Below, piece after piece: positions 1 to 9,586 of a stretch of DNA of 64,000 nucleotides. Source of the DNA: Shewanella donghaensis. GTDB lineage: Bacteria; Pseudomonadota; Gammaproteobacteria; Enterobacterales; Shewanellaceae. Position numbers and translations under genes: made by a program. Position 1 is the stretch's first letter, and each line of letters starts with the position of its first letter. The notes under the pieces were generated by a model. The model ran no database searches. It worked only from the letters and a program-made list of their open reading frames with translations, and was not told the DNA's origin. The stretch spans positions 558,001 through 622,000 of the forward strand of contig NZ_CP041783.1 in the NCBI RefSeq assembly GCF_007567505.1. Reading direction: 5' to 3'.

Positions 1-394
1 GGCAGTTATTTGTTTACAATTCTATTAAACAACCTGACAGCAGAGGGATGTAGTTTAAGTTAGTTTAATCGACATTAAATTATTTGAAGCAGGGTTAGAG
101 TGAAATTATTGCATCAAGTCATCATTCCTTTGACTAAGAAATGCCTTAGATATTGATTTTGTTCAATGGTTACTCATTTTTACGCTAAAATTATACAAAC
201 ACAAAACGCTTGGGCTTATTGATTTTAAACTTTCACAAAGTGCTTTGAGAGTATACTTAGGCCAGTTATTGAGCTTCGATAGGCTACTGAGTCACATTAG
301 GCGTCATTACTAACAGAATAATCAACAAGTTGATGTCTAGTATAGTAAAATGAAATTTCAAAAAATGAATGAAAGTTGTTCTAAACGAGGATCA
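1..394. other. Intergenic region upstream of the first BCCT gene
   Basis: No open frame with a family signature could be read on either strand. The stretch is AT-rich and presumably carries the promoter of the transporter that follows. No clear operator or hairpin was seen. Confidence 0.5.
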
Positions 395-1972
395 ATGAAT
401 AGTAATAAAGATAAATATAGTATTGATAATACCGATTACACGGTCGGACAAGATAATATTCAGAAATGGGGTTTTGATGTTCATAACCCTGTTTTTGGTA
501 TCAGCGCATCCTTAATTGGACTTTTCTTAATCGCTATTTTAATAGTTGACCCTGAAACATCAAAAGCTGCTCTAGACGGAATTAAATTTAAAATCATTGG
601 CACCTTCGATGTCCTATTCATGTGGTCAGCTAATTTGTTCGTGCTGTTTTGTTTAGCAATGATTGTTTCACCTTACGGCAAAATCCGTTTAGGTGGGGAT
701 GACGCTAAAGCTGATTATTCAATGATGTCATGGATAGCAATGTTATTTGCAGCTGGCATGGGCATTGGTTTAATGTTCTGGGGCGTTGCTGAGCCTGCAG
801 CCTACTTTACGGGTTGGTTTGAAACGCCACTTAATGTTGAACCTAACACACCTGAAGCAGCTAAACTTGCTCTTGGTGCAACTATGTACCATTGGGGACT
901 TCACCCATGGGCTATATATGGGGTTGTGTCGCTGTCGTTAGCTTTTTTTGCTTACAACAAAGGCTTACCGCTTTCAATGCGTTCAGTCTTTTACCCAATA
1001 TTGGGTGATCGTACTTGGGGCTGGCCTGGGCATATTATTGATATTTTAGCAGTGCTTGCCACTTTGTTTGGCCTAGCAACCTCACTTGGCCTTGGAGCTC
1101 AACAAGCCGCCAGTGGTTTTCATCACGTATTCGGCATTGATAATGGCTTAATGCTTCAAATTGGTATTATCTTCTTTGTGACGCTAATAGCAGTAGTATC
1201 AGTGGTTCGTGGCATTGATGGTGGTGTTAAAGTCATTAGTAATGTCAATATGCTATTGGCACTTGCGTTAGTTGTGTTTGTTGCTTTGGTAACTTTTGCG
1301 GTTTCAATGGGAACAATACCCATGACGGTAATGGGCTATATTGAAAATATTATCCCACTGAGTAATCCAATAGGTCGTGAAGATGAAGCATGGATGCACG
1401 GCTGGACCGTGTTCTACTGGGCATGGTGGATTTCTTGGTCACCTTTTGTGGGCATGTTCATTGCGCGTATTTCACGTGGTCGTACAATTCGTGAATTCAT
1501 GATGGCTGTGCTGATTGTTCCTACTGTGGTGACTACGCTGTGGATGTCAGTGTTTGGTGGTGTTGCGATTAATCAAATCATTAATAAAGTTGGTACCTTA
1601 GGTGAACAAGGCTTAACTGAAGTACCACTGGCGATGTTCCAAATGTTTGATGCGCTACCAATGGGAAGTATATTGTCACTTCTTGCTATTGTATTAGTTC
1701 TGGTATTCTTTGTAACTTCTTCAGACTCAGGTTCTTTAGTCATTGATAGTATCACTTCAGGTGGAAAAATCGATGCGCCAGTTCCTCAGCGTGTGTTCTG
1801 GGCATTTATTGAAGGGGCTATTGCTGCTGGTTTACTTTGGGTCGGTGGCACACAAGCCATTGAAGCCTTGCAAGCCGGTGCAATTTCTACCGCTTTACCA
1901 TTCACCTTTATTCTGTTGATTATGTGTGTGAGCTTGATTATGGGACTACGCACAGAGCAACGTTATCGATAA
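395..1972 (+). CDS. BCCT-family betaine/carnitine/choline transporter
   Basis: Secondary transporter of the betaine-choline-carnitine family, in the inner membrane with about twelve helices, expected to import quaternary ammonium osmolytes with Na+ or H+. Family signatures are visible: the GMGIGLMFWGVAEPA stretch, the tryptophan-rich HGWTVFYWAWWISWSPFVG signature with GMFIARISRGRT after it, and a late SSDSGSLVID motif. An ATG at 350 is in frame but has no Shine-Dalgarno. The ATG at 395 follows ACGAGG and matches the start of the paralogue at 22348-23943, so 395 is preferred (525 residues). The protein ends soon after the last helix, without the long regulatory tail of BetP-type members. The substrate cannot be read from sequence alone. 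It is convergent with the exonuclease gene, with a terminator array between them. Confidence 0.92.
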   Translation: MNSNKDKYSIDNTDYTVGQDNIQKWGFDVHNPVFGISASLIGLFLIAILIVDPETSKAALDGIKFKIIGTFDVLFMWSANLFVLFCLAMIVSPYGKIRLGGDDAKADYSMMSWIAMLFAAGMGIGLMFWGVAEPAAYFTGWFETPLNVEPNTPEAAKLALGATMYHWGLHPWAIYGVVSLSLAFFAYNKGLPLSMRSVFYPILGDRTWGWPGHIIDILAVLATLFGLATSLGLGAQQAASGFHHVFGIDNGLMLQIGIIFFVTLIAVVSVVRGIDGGVKVISNVNMLLALALVVFVALVTFAVSMGTIPMTVMGYIENIIPLSNPIGREDEAWMHGWTVFYWAWWISWSPFVGMFIARISRGRTIREFMMAVLIVPTVVTTLWMSVFGGVAINQIINKVGTLGEQGLTEVPLAMFQMFDALPMGSILSLLAIVLVLVFFVTSSDSGSLVIDSITSGGKIDAPVPQRVFWAFIEGAIAAGLLWVGGTQAIEALQAGAISTALPFTFILLIMCVSLIMGLRTEQRYR

Positions 1973-2012
1973 TGGGTTGAACACCTAGTTTAGGTGGCGA
2001 TTCGCTTTAAAA

Positions 2013-2566
2013 ACTAAACCGAGTGATATGACTATTAAGTCATATCACTCGGTTTTTTTATGTCCATTGATTGATGGGTGACTATCGCAATAGCTGTTTA
2101 ATGGGGTGTCTGGACTATAGTGGTACTGAATTTGTGCCTATAGTAACTAAACCGAGTGATATGACAATTAAGTCAGTGTCACTCGATTTTTTTATGTCCA
2201 TTGATTGATTGTTGGGTGACTAACGCAATAACTGCCTAATTGGGGTGTCTGGACTATAGTGATGCTGAATTTGTGCCTATAGTAACTAAACCGAGTGCTT
2301 TGACAATTAAGTCAGTGTCACTCGGTTTTTTTATGTCCATTGATTGATTGATTGATTGATGGGTGACTATCGCAATAGCTGTTTAATGGGGGTGTCTGGA
2401 CTATAGTGATGCTGAATTTGTGCTTGTAGTAACTAAACCGAGTGATATGACTATTAAGTCAGTGTCACTCGGTTTTTTTATGTCCATTGATTGATGGGTG
2501 ACTATCGCAATAGCTGTTTAATGGGGGTGTCTGGACTATAGTGATGCTGAATTTGTGCTTGTAGCA
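2013..2566. repeat. Four-copy tandem array: terminator hairpin plus 3' tail of the exonuclease gene
   Basis: A unit beginning ACTAAACCGAG recurs at 2013, 2146, 2285 and 2432 (steps of 133, 139 and 147 bases). Each unit holds a terminator-like hairpin, a spacer with a variable number of TTGA tetranucleotides, and about 65 bases matching the last 21 or so codons and stop of the minus-strand exonuclease gene (authentic copy 2502-2566). Only the last copy is joined to the complete gene. Copy 1 has a perfect hairpin. In copies 2-4 the 3' arm reads GTCAGTGTCACTC, so the stem is interrupted. Copies 1 and 2 lack one G relative to the gene tail, and copies 3 and 4 are the most alike. This is direct observation; tandem duplication by slippage or unequal recombination is the inferred origin. 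Confidence 0.93.
2016..2059. terminator. Perfect 18-bp stem terminator (array copy 1)
   Basis: The left arm AAACCGAGTGATATGACT (2016-2033), loop ATTA and the exact reverse complement (2038-2055) are followed by a T run. A matching A run precedes the hairpin, so it can work in both directions between the BCCT gene (+) and the exonuclease gene (-). Confidence 0.9.
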
Positions 2567-3218
2567 GCTCTGCTGTTGCGATGGCATCCGTTAATGCATC
2601 ATGTGGTGGATACGTTGGTAAATTATAACGCGCACGACTGTTAGCAAGGCGAATAGAAGCAGGGCGAGTATTCTTAAACCAGTCGATAATGCTTCGTGGT
2701 TTAGCTTGTTGAATATTGGCTTCAATTTGCATGGTGTCTACAACAGGAAAAACAATCCCTTCATTAATCAGGTTTCTCAGGGCTGAATCAAAAAAATCAC
2801 GTTCAATTCTTCGATAATGAACCACCACAATTTTACCTGCTAACTCATCCAATAGCTGTTCTAAAATGCGCAGTAATCCTGGAGCACCTTTTAAATCCGA
2901 GTGTGTAATCCCGTGGATAATAATTGAATCTTCTTTGAGTTTATCTTTAGGTGTGAGAAACCAGTGCTTGGCTTTTCTGCAAGCAATGCGCTGCAAGGTA
3001 AAAGGTACTAAGCCAATACTGATGATACTGTTTTTATTGGCATCAAGACCGGTAGTTTCAAAATCCAAGGCAACAAATTCAATATCTTTCACTTTGACTT
3101 CTTCATGATAAGTGCCAGAGTTGTAAAAATTCGTTAGCCGTCGGTCTTTACTTTCTTGGGCTTTGATTTGTAAAAAAGCTTTCCAGTTCAATACATCTTG
3201 GTTGCTAAAATTACGCAT
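2502..3218 (-). CDS. DnaQ-like (DEDDh) 3'-5' exonuclease
   Basis: Predicted 3'-5' exonuclease of the RNase T/DnaQ superfamily, acting on DNA or RNA ends in the cytoplasm. The DEDDh motifs are present: Exo I with D52 and E54 (LDFETTGLD), Exo II with D141 (IERDFFD), and Exo III with H206 and D211 (HDALTDA). About 45 residues precede the nuclease fold. The gene starts 3 bases after the stop of the cNMP/CBS protein, so the two are surely co-transcribed and probably translationally coupled. This pairing is recurrent in gammaproteobacteria to my knowledge. The last 21 codons and the terminator behind them are the source of the tandem array at 2013-2566. The physiological substrate is unknown, and it is not the polymerase III epsilon subunit. 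Confidence 0.88.
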   Translation of the reverse strand: MRNFSNQDVLNWKAFLQIKAQESKDRRLTNFYNSGTYHEEVKVKDIEFVALDFETTGLDANKNSIISIGLVPFTLQRIACRKAKHWFLTPKDKLKEDSIIIHGITHSDLKGAPGLLRILEQLLDELAGKIVVVHYRRIERDFFDSALRNLINEGIVFPVVDTMQIEANIQQAKPRSIIDWFKNTRPASIRLANSRARYNLPTYPPHDALTDAIATAELLQAQIQHHYSPDTPIKQLLR

Positions 3219-3221
3219 CGT

Positions 3222-5105
3222 TTACCCCTGCATGCTATTAGCACTGTAGCGGAACTTCAAAAAGTTTTGCGCACTACTCAACACTAAAAAGGCATCTTTT
3301 AGATTTCGTCGTTCAAAATCAGACATGTTTTCAGGCTCAATGTTGTTATCAGGTTCTTGGTCTGACTCTATATCTAATGCTTGGTGGCGAATACGTACTA
3401 GAGAGATAAACTCCATCGCATGTTGCAAATCTTTACCTTTTGATGGCGGTAAAATACCCGCTTCAATAATATCTTCTAAGCGATCGAACGAATTTTGAGA
3501 CTGAGAACCAATAGCAAGTGCATGAACTCTAATTAAGTCCGCTAATGGTGCTGTGCCACGTCGCTTTAAGTTAATTGAGTTGTTATGGCGGCCATCTTTT
3601 TCCATCACGAAGTCTTTGAAGAATCCTAGTGGTGGGGTACGATTTAATGCATTTCTGGCTAAACTGGCTAAGAAGCGGTTATTCTTTTTAGCTTTTCTTA
3701 AAATAAAGGCATTTAACTGTTCAGCCCATTTAGGTCTGCCATAGACTCCGTATAAATCAAAAAATATTGAACAGTTTAATAATGTCTTTGGGTTTGGGTG
3801 TTCAATCCAGTCAGCAAAGCATTCTTCCCATTGAGATTGCGTTTTACGATATTCAGGATTTGTCGCCATGATATCGCCAGTGCAATAAGTGTAACCACAC
3901 GCCGCTAATCCATCGCAAACAAACGTCGCTAACGCTTTGAAGTATTCTCCGTGTAGCGTCTCGTCATAATTATTATCAAGAATGATGGCATTGTCTTGGT
4001 CGGTTACAATAAGTTGTTCATCACGGGCCATTGAACCTAAAGCTAAAAAGCAGTAGGGCACAGGCGGTTGTCCTAACTTCTCTTCGGCCAATTCTAATAA
4101 ACGTTGTTTAAAGCTTCGGCCAATTTCTGACATCGCTCTACCCACCATATGCGAGTTAGCATCTTCGTTAATCATTCGTACAAAACAGTCTTTGGTTTGA
4201 TGGGAAAGCACGATTAAATCTTCAATACTGTTTTGTTGGAAAATACTGCTAACAATCAATAAACTGTTTTGAGACTCATAACGAATTATGTCAGATACTT
4301 CAATTAAACCAATGGGTTGTTTGTTTTTTAGGATAGGTAGATGGTGGACGTTATAACGCAGCATTAATAGCATGGCTTCAAAAATATAAGCGTTATGATC
4401 AAGTGAGATAAGTTCTGTCGACATGATCTCTGCGACTTCAGTATCGACATCTAACCCTTGTGCTATTGCTTTAGCGCATAGATCACGCTGAGTAATAATA
4501 CCGACAAAGCTATTGCCACCTTCATCAGCTAAATTAGGGTCATTAATGATGGCTGCTGATACATTTTCTGCAGACATGATTTTAGCAACATTCTGAATCG
4601 TGGTACAAATTGGCAGTATCACTGGCTCGCCGCTGAGTAGGGTCTTAACTTTTGATGTGGTCAGTGAGTTAGCATCATCAATGTTATCTTCAACGGTTTG
4701 TTTTAATCGAATACTACTTTCTACTTCAACAAAATCAGCAAAGGTATCGAAACGTTCACAGTAGTCTTCAAAAATACTTTCTGGAATACAATATAACAGC
4801 GAGTCTTTAATCGATTTAGCCGGAAAGCGGACTTTATTATTGGTGAGTAAACCCATTTGTCCAAATAACCCACCTTGGTCAAGACGGTTATAAAGCTCAC
4901 CTGTACGACGGTATATTTCTACCACACCGCTTCTGATCATATAAAGGTCATGAATTTTATCATTAAATTCGATAATCATGCTGTCAGCACGGCTATATGA
5001 AATTTCGACGCTTTGTGATAGTTCGATTAGTGCTTCTTCTGGCAATAAATCAAAAGGAGGGTATTGGCGGATGAAGTTTCGAATTTCAAGTAGTTCGACT
5101 TCCAT
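3222..5105 (-). CDS. cNMP-binding/CBS-pair/DUF294 nucleotidyltransferase-like protein
   Basis: Multi-domain signalling protein. Domains in order: a cyclic-nucleotide-binding-like domain (about residues 10-125), a tandem CBS pair (about 145-275), a DUF294 nucleotidyltransferase-like domain carrying GSMARDEQ and TDQDNA (the GlnD-type G-S-x-A-R-x-E and metal-binding D-x-D pattern), and the C-terminal DUF294 helical domain. No catalytic output has been firmly assigned to the family; regulation by adenine nucleotides through the CBS and cNMP domains is plausible. A longer frame starts at TTG 5141, but only the ATG at 5105 has a Shine-Dalgarno-like GAGCGA, so 5105 was chosen (627 residues). The exonuclease gene follows after 3 bases, suggesting the two products act together. 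Confidence 0.88.
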   Translation of the reverse strand: MEVELLEIRNFIRQYPPFDLLPEEALIELSQSVEISYSRADSMIIEFNDKIHDLYMIRSGVVEIYRRTGELYNRLDQGGLFGQMGLLTNNKVRFPAKSIKDSLLYCIPESIFEDYCERFDTFADFVEVESSIRLKQTVEDNIDDANSLTTSKVKTLLSGEPVILPICTTIQNVAKIMSAENVSAAIINDPNLADEGGNSFVGIITQRDLCAKAIAQGLDVDTEVAEIMSTELISLDHNAYIFEAMLLMLRYNVHHLPILKNKQPIGLIEVSDIIRYESQNSLLIVSSIFQQNSIEDLIVLSHQTKDCFVRMINEDANSHMVGRAMSEIGRSFKQRLLELAEEKLGQPPVPYCFLALGSMARDEQLIVTDQDNAIILDNNYDETLHGEYFKALATFVCDGLAACGYTYCTGDIMATNPEYRKTQSQWEECFADWIEHPNPKTLLNCSIFFDLYGVYGRPKWAEQLNAFILRKAKKNNRFLASLARNALNRTPPLGFFKDFVMEKDGRHNNSINLKRRGTAPLADLIRVHALAIGSQSQNSFDRLEDIIEAGILPPSKGKDLQHAMEFISLVRIRHQALDIESDQEPDNNIEPENMSDFERRNLKDAFLVLSSAQNFLKFRYSANSMQG

Positions 5106-5415
5106 TTTTCGCTCGATATTAATGATTTGTATATTACTCAATAGTATATGGCATATATTGAATTTATACAGCTATGGCTGTGATGAGTCGGTAATTTTAT
5201 GAGCGATTAAACTCAATTAGAATTATCAATGACTGTTCGAAGTCACGTTATTGATTTATAGCCATTTCAAGTATGATTTTATTAGTTTATGTCACATTAC
5301 TAACTATCAGCTTTAGTTAAATTTTTCTCTGTCATTTAAGATAATCTATTAGCTTTATTTATCGTGGCATATCAAAGACCATAAATTTACTTGTTGATTG
5401 AGAAGGCTTTCAGTT
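5106..5415. other. Divergent intergenic region
   Basis: This stretch separates the minus-strand cNMP/CBS gene from the plus-strand PAS-GGDEF gene and must hold both promoters. It is AT-rich. No operator could be named with confidence. Confidence 0.5.
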
Positions 5416-6312
5416 ATGAATAATCAAACGAATGAGATTTCGAGTTTTTTAGATTTTTTGGTGGATGCAATCTTAATCGTCGATCAACAATCAAATATTG
5501 TATTCGCCAACACCTCTTGTTGTAAGTTATTTGGCTACAAAAGAGAGGTTTTATTAAGCTATTCGTTAGAACACTTAATAAAGTCACAAGCGGTATCGGG
5601 TCACAAAGAAAAAGTCAGTCATTTTATCGCTAATCAGTCTCATGCAAGAGCGATGATGTCTCGAAATATTATGCCTTGCCTAAATGCAAAAGGTGTTGAG
5701 TTTAATGCTAGGATCTCCATTGCCAACATTAACTTTAATGGTATGCAGTGTGGTATAGCGACTATACAAGACTATTCAACTGTTCAAGAATTAATTGACG
5801 ATCTTAAAAACGAAGCCAGTACAGATCCTCTTACTAATTTATTTAATAAGCGACATCTAGAAAATGTAATTGAAAACCAGTATCTTGCCATGCATGAATC
5901 AGGTTGTTTGGGCGTCGCATATTTAGATCTAAATGGTTTCAAAGCAATTAACGATAATCTTGGGCATGATACTGGCGATCAACTGCTAGTAGAGATTTCA
6001 AATCGATTAACGGATCAGCTACGCAGCAGTGATATTTGTTTTCGTATTGGCGGTGATGAATTTTTGGTGTTGTTTGATATTAATGACCATCAAAATTGCC
6101 AGATAGAAGCGAAAGGCATCGCGGATAAATTACAAAGGTTAGTTACTCAGCCGATTGAGGTTGCTAAATTTGATGATATTTCTATTGGTGTAAGCATAGG
6201 GGTCGGTCTTTTGCCTCATGATGGTAAAGAGCTTGGGATAGTGATAGATAAAGCTGATAAAGCGATGTACCAATCTAAAGCTGAAAAGATACCTTATGCG
6301 TTTGTTTCTTAA
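5416..6312 (+). CDS. PAS-GGDEF diguanylate cyclase
   Basis: Soluble diguanylate cyclase that should make c-di-GMP from two GTP. A PAS domain occupies roughly residues 10-120 (DAILIVDQQSNIVFAN), and a GGDEF domain fills the C-terminal half with STDPLTNLFNKR at its start and an intact GGDEF motif. The inhibitory I-site R-x-x-D (RSSD) lies five residues before GGDEF, so product inhibition is expected. There is no signal peptide or membrane segment. An in-frame TTG at 5398 exists, but AGAAGG at 5401-5406 lies nine bases before the ATG at 5416, which is taken as the start (298 residues). The PAS ligand is unknown. It stands alone as a transcription unit. Confidence 0.92.
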   Translation: MNNQTNEISSFLDFLVDAILIVDQQSNIVFANTSCCKLFGYKREVLLSYSLEHLIKSQAVSGHKEKVSHFIANQSHARAMMSRNIMPCLNAKGVEFNARISIANINFNGMQCGIATIQDYSTVQELIDDLKNEASTDPLTNLFNKRHLENVIENQYLAMHESGCLGVAYLDLNGFKAINDNLGHDTGDQLLVEISNRLTDQLRSSDICFRIGGDEFLVLFDINDHQNCQIEAKGIADKLQRLVTQPIEVAKFDDISIGVSIGVGLLPHDGKELGIVIDKADKAMYQSKAEKIPYAFVS

Positions 6313-6490
6313 TTTTTTATCAATGAGCTTATCGCGATATTTTAATCTAGCTGTTGTTCATTATGCAGCATTCTAAAAATGTAACTTAATAATCGCATAA
6401 AAGCACATTATTGAGCTAGAGTCAGTTGCTTAGCTTAATGATGGTTTTTCGTCAGTTGAATGACTTATTACAAAAATAGCGCGGCTGAAT

Positions 6491-7420
6491 CTATGCTTGA
6501 ATCATTGGGCAGTCATTAGGTAATACAAACTTTATCGCATTGGGCTTCACTTCAAATCTGACTTTCTCACTGCGGTAAGGTTCGCCATCTAAATTAAGAG
6601 GAAGGGCGATCGGGAAGTCTATTTCTAACCATTTTGCTTGAAAATGAAAACAAAATTCACCTTCAGTATTACTTGTTTTCACTTCTTCTAATACCTTCGG
6701 TATATCAAGTGGTGTAAAGCCTTTCAGCAAGGTGACATCCATTAAGCCATCATTGATTAGTGCTTCAGGAGCAAGCTCTTGTCCGCCACCCGCTTGCCTG
6801 CCATTACACATGGCGCCGACAACGATATTACCGCTATAACTGCCTTTTTCGGTATGAATAGTGCCTTCGTAGGGTTTAAAACCTATGGCTTTTGCCAGCC
6901 CTGTAAGGGTGTATGCTCCGCCACCTAAAAAATCTTTTAATTCGACAGGGGTTTCTGCGGTGACTTGTGCGCCAAAACCTGCCGCTGCAACATTAATAAA
7001 ATGCTTTTCATTGGCGGAGATTAAATCAATTGATTGTGCCTTACCAGTTACAGCAAAAGTTAATGCCTGGGTGATATTATTAGGAATATGGCAGCCGGTG
7101 GCAAAATCATTTGCAGTACCTAATGGTAAAACAGCAATTTCAGGTAACCTTGTTTCTGCACAATATTCTTCATTAGCTAGCTTTATTTGCATCAATGCCG
7201 TCACTGCTTCATTTAGTGAACCATCGCCACCACCGATAATGATACGACAACAATCGCTTTGTATCGACTCTTTGATAAGGCGAAGCATGTCTGCACTTTC
7301 CCAGGTCACTTTAACTGCAATATCAAATCCTTCGTTTCTCAATGCAGCGACAGCGGATCTAATTTCAGGAATACCCGCTTTTTTACCATTTAGTATCAGG
7401 CTATATTTCTTAGATGGCAT
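6491..7420 (-). CDS. yegS: YegS-type lipid kinase (diacylglycerol kinase catalytic domain)
   Basis: Predicted ATP-dependent lipid kinase of the YegS/DagK family, acting on phosphatidylglycerol- or diacylglycerol-like lipids at the membrane face. The nucleotide-binding and catalytic signature GGGDGSLNE sits near residue 65, and PLGTANDFA about 40 residues later. At 309 residues it is close to the E. coli protein of about 299. An AGAGGA Shine-Dalgarno lies just upstream of the ATG at 7420. It is a single gene with no obvious partner: the cyclase upstream is convergent and the DUF885 lipoprotein is divergent. The exact lipid substrate is not determinable here. Confidence 0.9.
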   Translation of the reverse strand: MPSKKYSLILNGKKAGIPEIRSAVAALRNEGFDIAVKVTWESADMLRLIKESIQSDCCRIIIGGGDGSLNEAVTALMQIKLANEEYCAETRLPEIAVLPLGTANDFATGCHIPNNITQALTFAVTGKAQSIDLISANEKHFINVAAAGFGAQVTAETPVELKDFLGGGAYTLTGLAKAIGFKPYEGTIHTEKGSYSGNIVVGAMCNGRQAGGGQELAPEALINDGLMDVTLLKGFTPLDIPKVLEEVKTSNTEGEFCFHFQAKWLEIDFPIALPLNLDGEPYRSEKVRFEVKPNAIKFVLPNDCPMIQA

Positions 7421-7640
7421 ATAAAGTCCTCTTAATTATTCGTAATTGGGTAGCCGGGTGAGTAATGACATGGATGAACGGTGAAAAGTTGTCACAAAAC
7501 ATGTCAATATCATGATTGATACTGAAATAATTTTATATAAATGATTTACTAATATCATAAAAATAAGGTGCTTAATCATCTTACACAAAAAGCAAAAATA
7601 ATAATAAAAGTATGACTACATATATCAAGGAATTTAACTA

Positions 7641-9425
7641 ATGAAGACAATGAAAAAAGCATCAATCTCACTGGCTGTGACATTGGGGTTAACCGGATTA
7701 ATGGGTTGTAACACTCACTCAGTCGAAAACTCTTCAGCTCCTCAAGTTGCTGAACAACAAATTAATCAAAGCTTTAGCCAGTTCTCTGATTCATTTATTA
7801 ATGATTTATGGCAATGGTCGCCAACATGGGCGCTTTACAGTGGCAAGCATGTTAATGATGGCTATTTAGAAGTCCCTAACGCCGAATCAAGAGTTAACAC
7901 CTTGGCGTTTGTTAATACACAACAAGCTAAGTTAAGCGCTTTTGACAAAACCAGCCTCACCACAAATGAGCTCATTGATTATGAGTTGATCTCTAATCTA
8001 TTAGGCAAAATCAAATGGGAGCAGGAGCGTTTTAAATCGTGGCAATGGAACCCTGCACAGTACAATGTGGCAGGTGGTTTTGCGCAAATTATTAACGAAG
8101 ATTTTGCCCCACTTGATGACAGACTAAAATCAGTTGTGACGCGACTTGAAAATGTTCCAGCCTATTACCAAGCAGCACAGGCAAACATTCAAAAACCAAC
8201 GATTGAACATACTCAGTTAGCGATAATGCAAAACAAAGGGGCTTTTTCTGTCTTGTCAGACAGCCTTGTCGACCAAGTGAAAGCTTCAGGCTTGTCAGAT
8301 GCTGATAAATCATTATTTACTACTCGCTTTGATGCGGCTATTGCAGCGATAAATCAACATATTGAATGGTTAAATGACCTTGAATCTAAGTTGGAAGTTG
8401 AAGGAGCTCGTAGTTTCCGTATTGGTGAAACCTTATACGAAGAAAAGTTCGCTTTTGATATTCAAGCGGGCATGTCGGGCAAAGCCTTATATGAAAAAGC
8501 GGTTGCGGATAAAAACCGCGTTCAAGCTGAAATGGCTAAAATTACTAATGACATTTGGACTAAATACATTGATACACCAAAACCAGAAAATGATAACCAA
8601 GCCATAAAACAACTAATTGATGTGTTATCAGTTAAACACGTTAAGCGTGAAGACTTTGTCGATGAAGTAAGAGCACAAATCCCTGAACTGGTAAAGTTTG
8701 TGAATGAAAAGCAATTAATGACTTTAGATCCGTCTAAGCCATTAGTGGTGAGGGAAACCCCAGAGTACATGCGCGGCTTTGCAGGCGCATCAATCAGTGC
8801 ACCTGGGCCTTATGAAAAATCGGCAAATACCTACTACAATGTGACACCACTTGATGCAATGAACGATGAGTCTGCAGAGAGCTATTTACGCGAATATAAC
8901 CATTGGATTTTGCAAGTATTGAATATCCATGAAGCCATCCCAGGCCATTACACCCAATTAGTCTATTCAAATGAATCCCCGAGTTTAGTTAAAAGCTTAT
9001 TTGGAAATGGCGCTATGGTTGAAGGTTGGGCGGTTTACACTGAACGTATGATGCTGGAAGAGGGCTACGGTGATTTTGAACCTGAAATGTGGTTGATGTA
9101 TTACAAATGGAATCTGCGTGTTATAGCGAACACCATTCTTGATTACAGTATTCAAGTTAACGGAATGACAGAAGAACAAGCCATTGACCTCATGACTAAT
9201 GAGGCATTCCAGCAACAAGCTGAAGCAGAAGGGAAGTGGCGCAGAGCGACATTAAGCCAAGTGCAATTAACCAGCTACTATTCTGGTTACCGTGAGATAT
9301 ACGATTTACGAGAAGAACTTAAACAAGCACAGGGTGAAGAATTTGACTTAAAAACGTTCCATGAAACGTTTTTAAGTTTTGGTAGTGCCCCCGTTAAATA
9401 CATCAAGCAATTAATGGTTAATTAA
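7641..9425 (+). CDS. DUF885 family lipoprotein (putative metallopeptidase)
   Basis: Lipoprotein with a signal peptide ending in the lipobox LMGC (Cys about residue 23), so it should be anchored in the envelope. The body is a DUF885 domain. The H-E-A-I-P-G-H motif at H430/E431 matches the conserved HExxPGH of this family and suggests a zinc-dependent peptidase, although activity is little studied. AAGGA precedes the ATG. The only other DUF885 member here (25992-27821) has the same motif but an ordinary N-terminal signal or anchor. The gene is monocistronic, with a strong terminator at 9480. Confidence 0.87.
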   Translation: MKTMKKASISLAVTLGLTGLMGCNTHSVENSSAPQVAEQQINQSFSQFSDSFINDLWQWSPTWALYSGKHVNDGYLEVPNAESRVNTLAFVNTQQAKLSAFDKTSLTTNELIDYELISNLLGKIKWEQERFKSWQWNPAQYNVAGGFAQIINEDFAPLDDRLKSVVTRLENVPAYYQAAQANIQKPTIEHTQLAIMQNKGAFSVLSDSLVDQVKASGLSDADKSLFTTRFDAAIAAINQHIEWLNDLESKLEVEGARSFRIGETLYEEKFAFDIQAGMSGKALYEKAVADKNRVQAEMAKITNDIWTKYIDTPKPENDNQAIKQLIDVLSVKHVKREDFVDEVRAQIPELVKFVNEKQLMTLDPSKPLVVRETPEYMRGFAGASISAPGPYEKSANTYYNVTPLDAMNDESAESYLREYNHWILQVLNIHEAIPGHYTQLVYSNESPSLVKSLFGNGAMVEGWAVYTERMMLEEGYGDFEPEMWLMYYKWNLRVIANTILDYSIQVNGMTEEQAIDLMTNEAFQQQAEAEGKWRRATLSQVQLTSYYSGYREIYDLREELKQAQGEEFDLKTFHETFLSFGSAPVKYIKQLMVN

Positions 9426-9479
9426 TTTCAGCACTTATAAAATGAATAATAAATAACATTAGCAATAACTAAATAAAAG

Positions 9480-9503
9480 AGCCTGAATTTTCAGGCTTTT
9501 TTT
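9480..9503 (+). terminator. Intrinsic terminator after the DUF885 lipoprotein gene
   Basis: AGCCTGA (9480-9486), loop ATTT and TCAGGCT (9491-9497) are followed by a run of T. Confidence 0.88.
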
Positions 9504-9586
9504 GTATTTATGTGACCTAAACACGGGCTGAGACAGCCACATTTACATTGCACGTCTAGTATTATTTGTAATACGGTGATAATCTT

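Noticed and set aside
2013..2566. Tandem repeat as a CRISPR array
   Set aside because: Units are over 130 bases, the spacers are copies of a neighbouring gene tail, and no cas gene is present.
6885..7424. 179-codon plus-strand frame across the lipid kinase gene
   Set aside because: It lies wholly within the antisense of a gene with clear family motifs, has no ribosome site and no recognisable domain.
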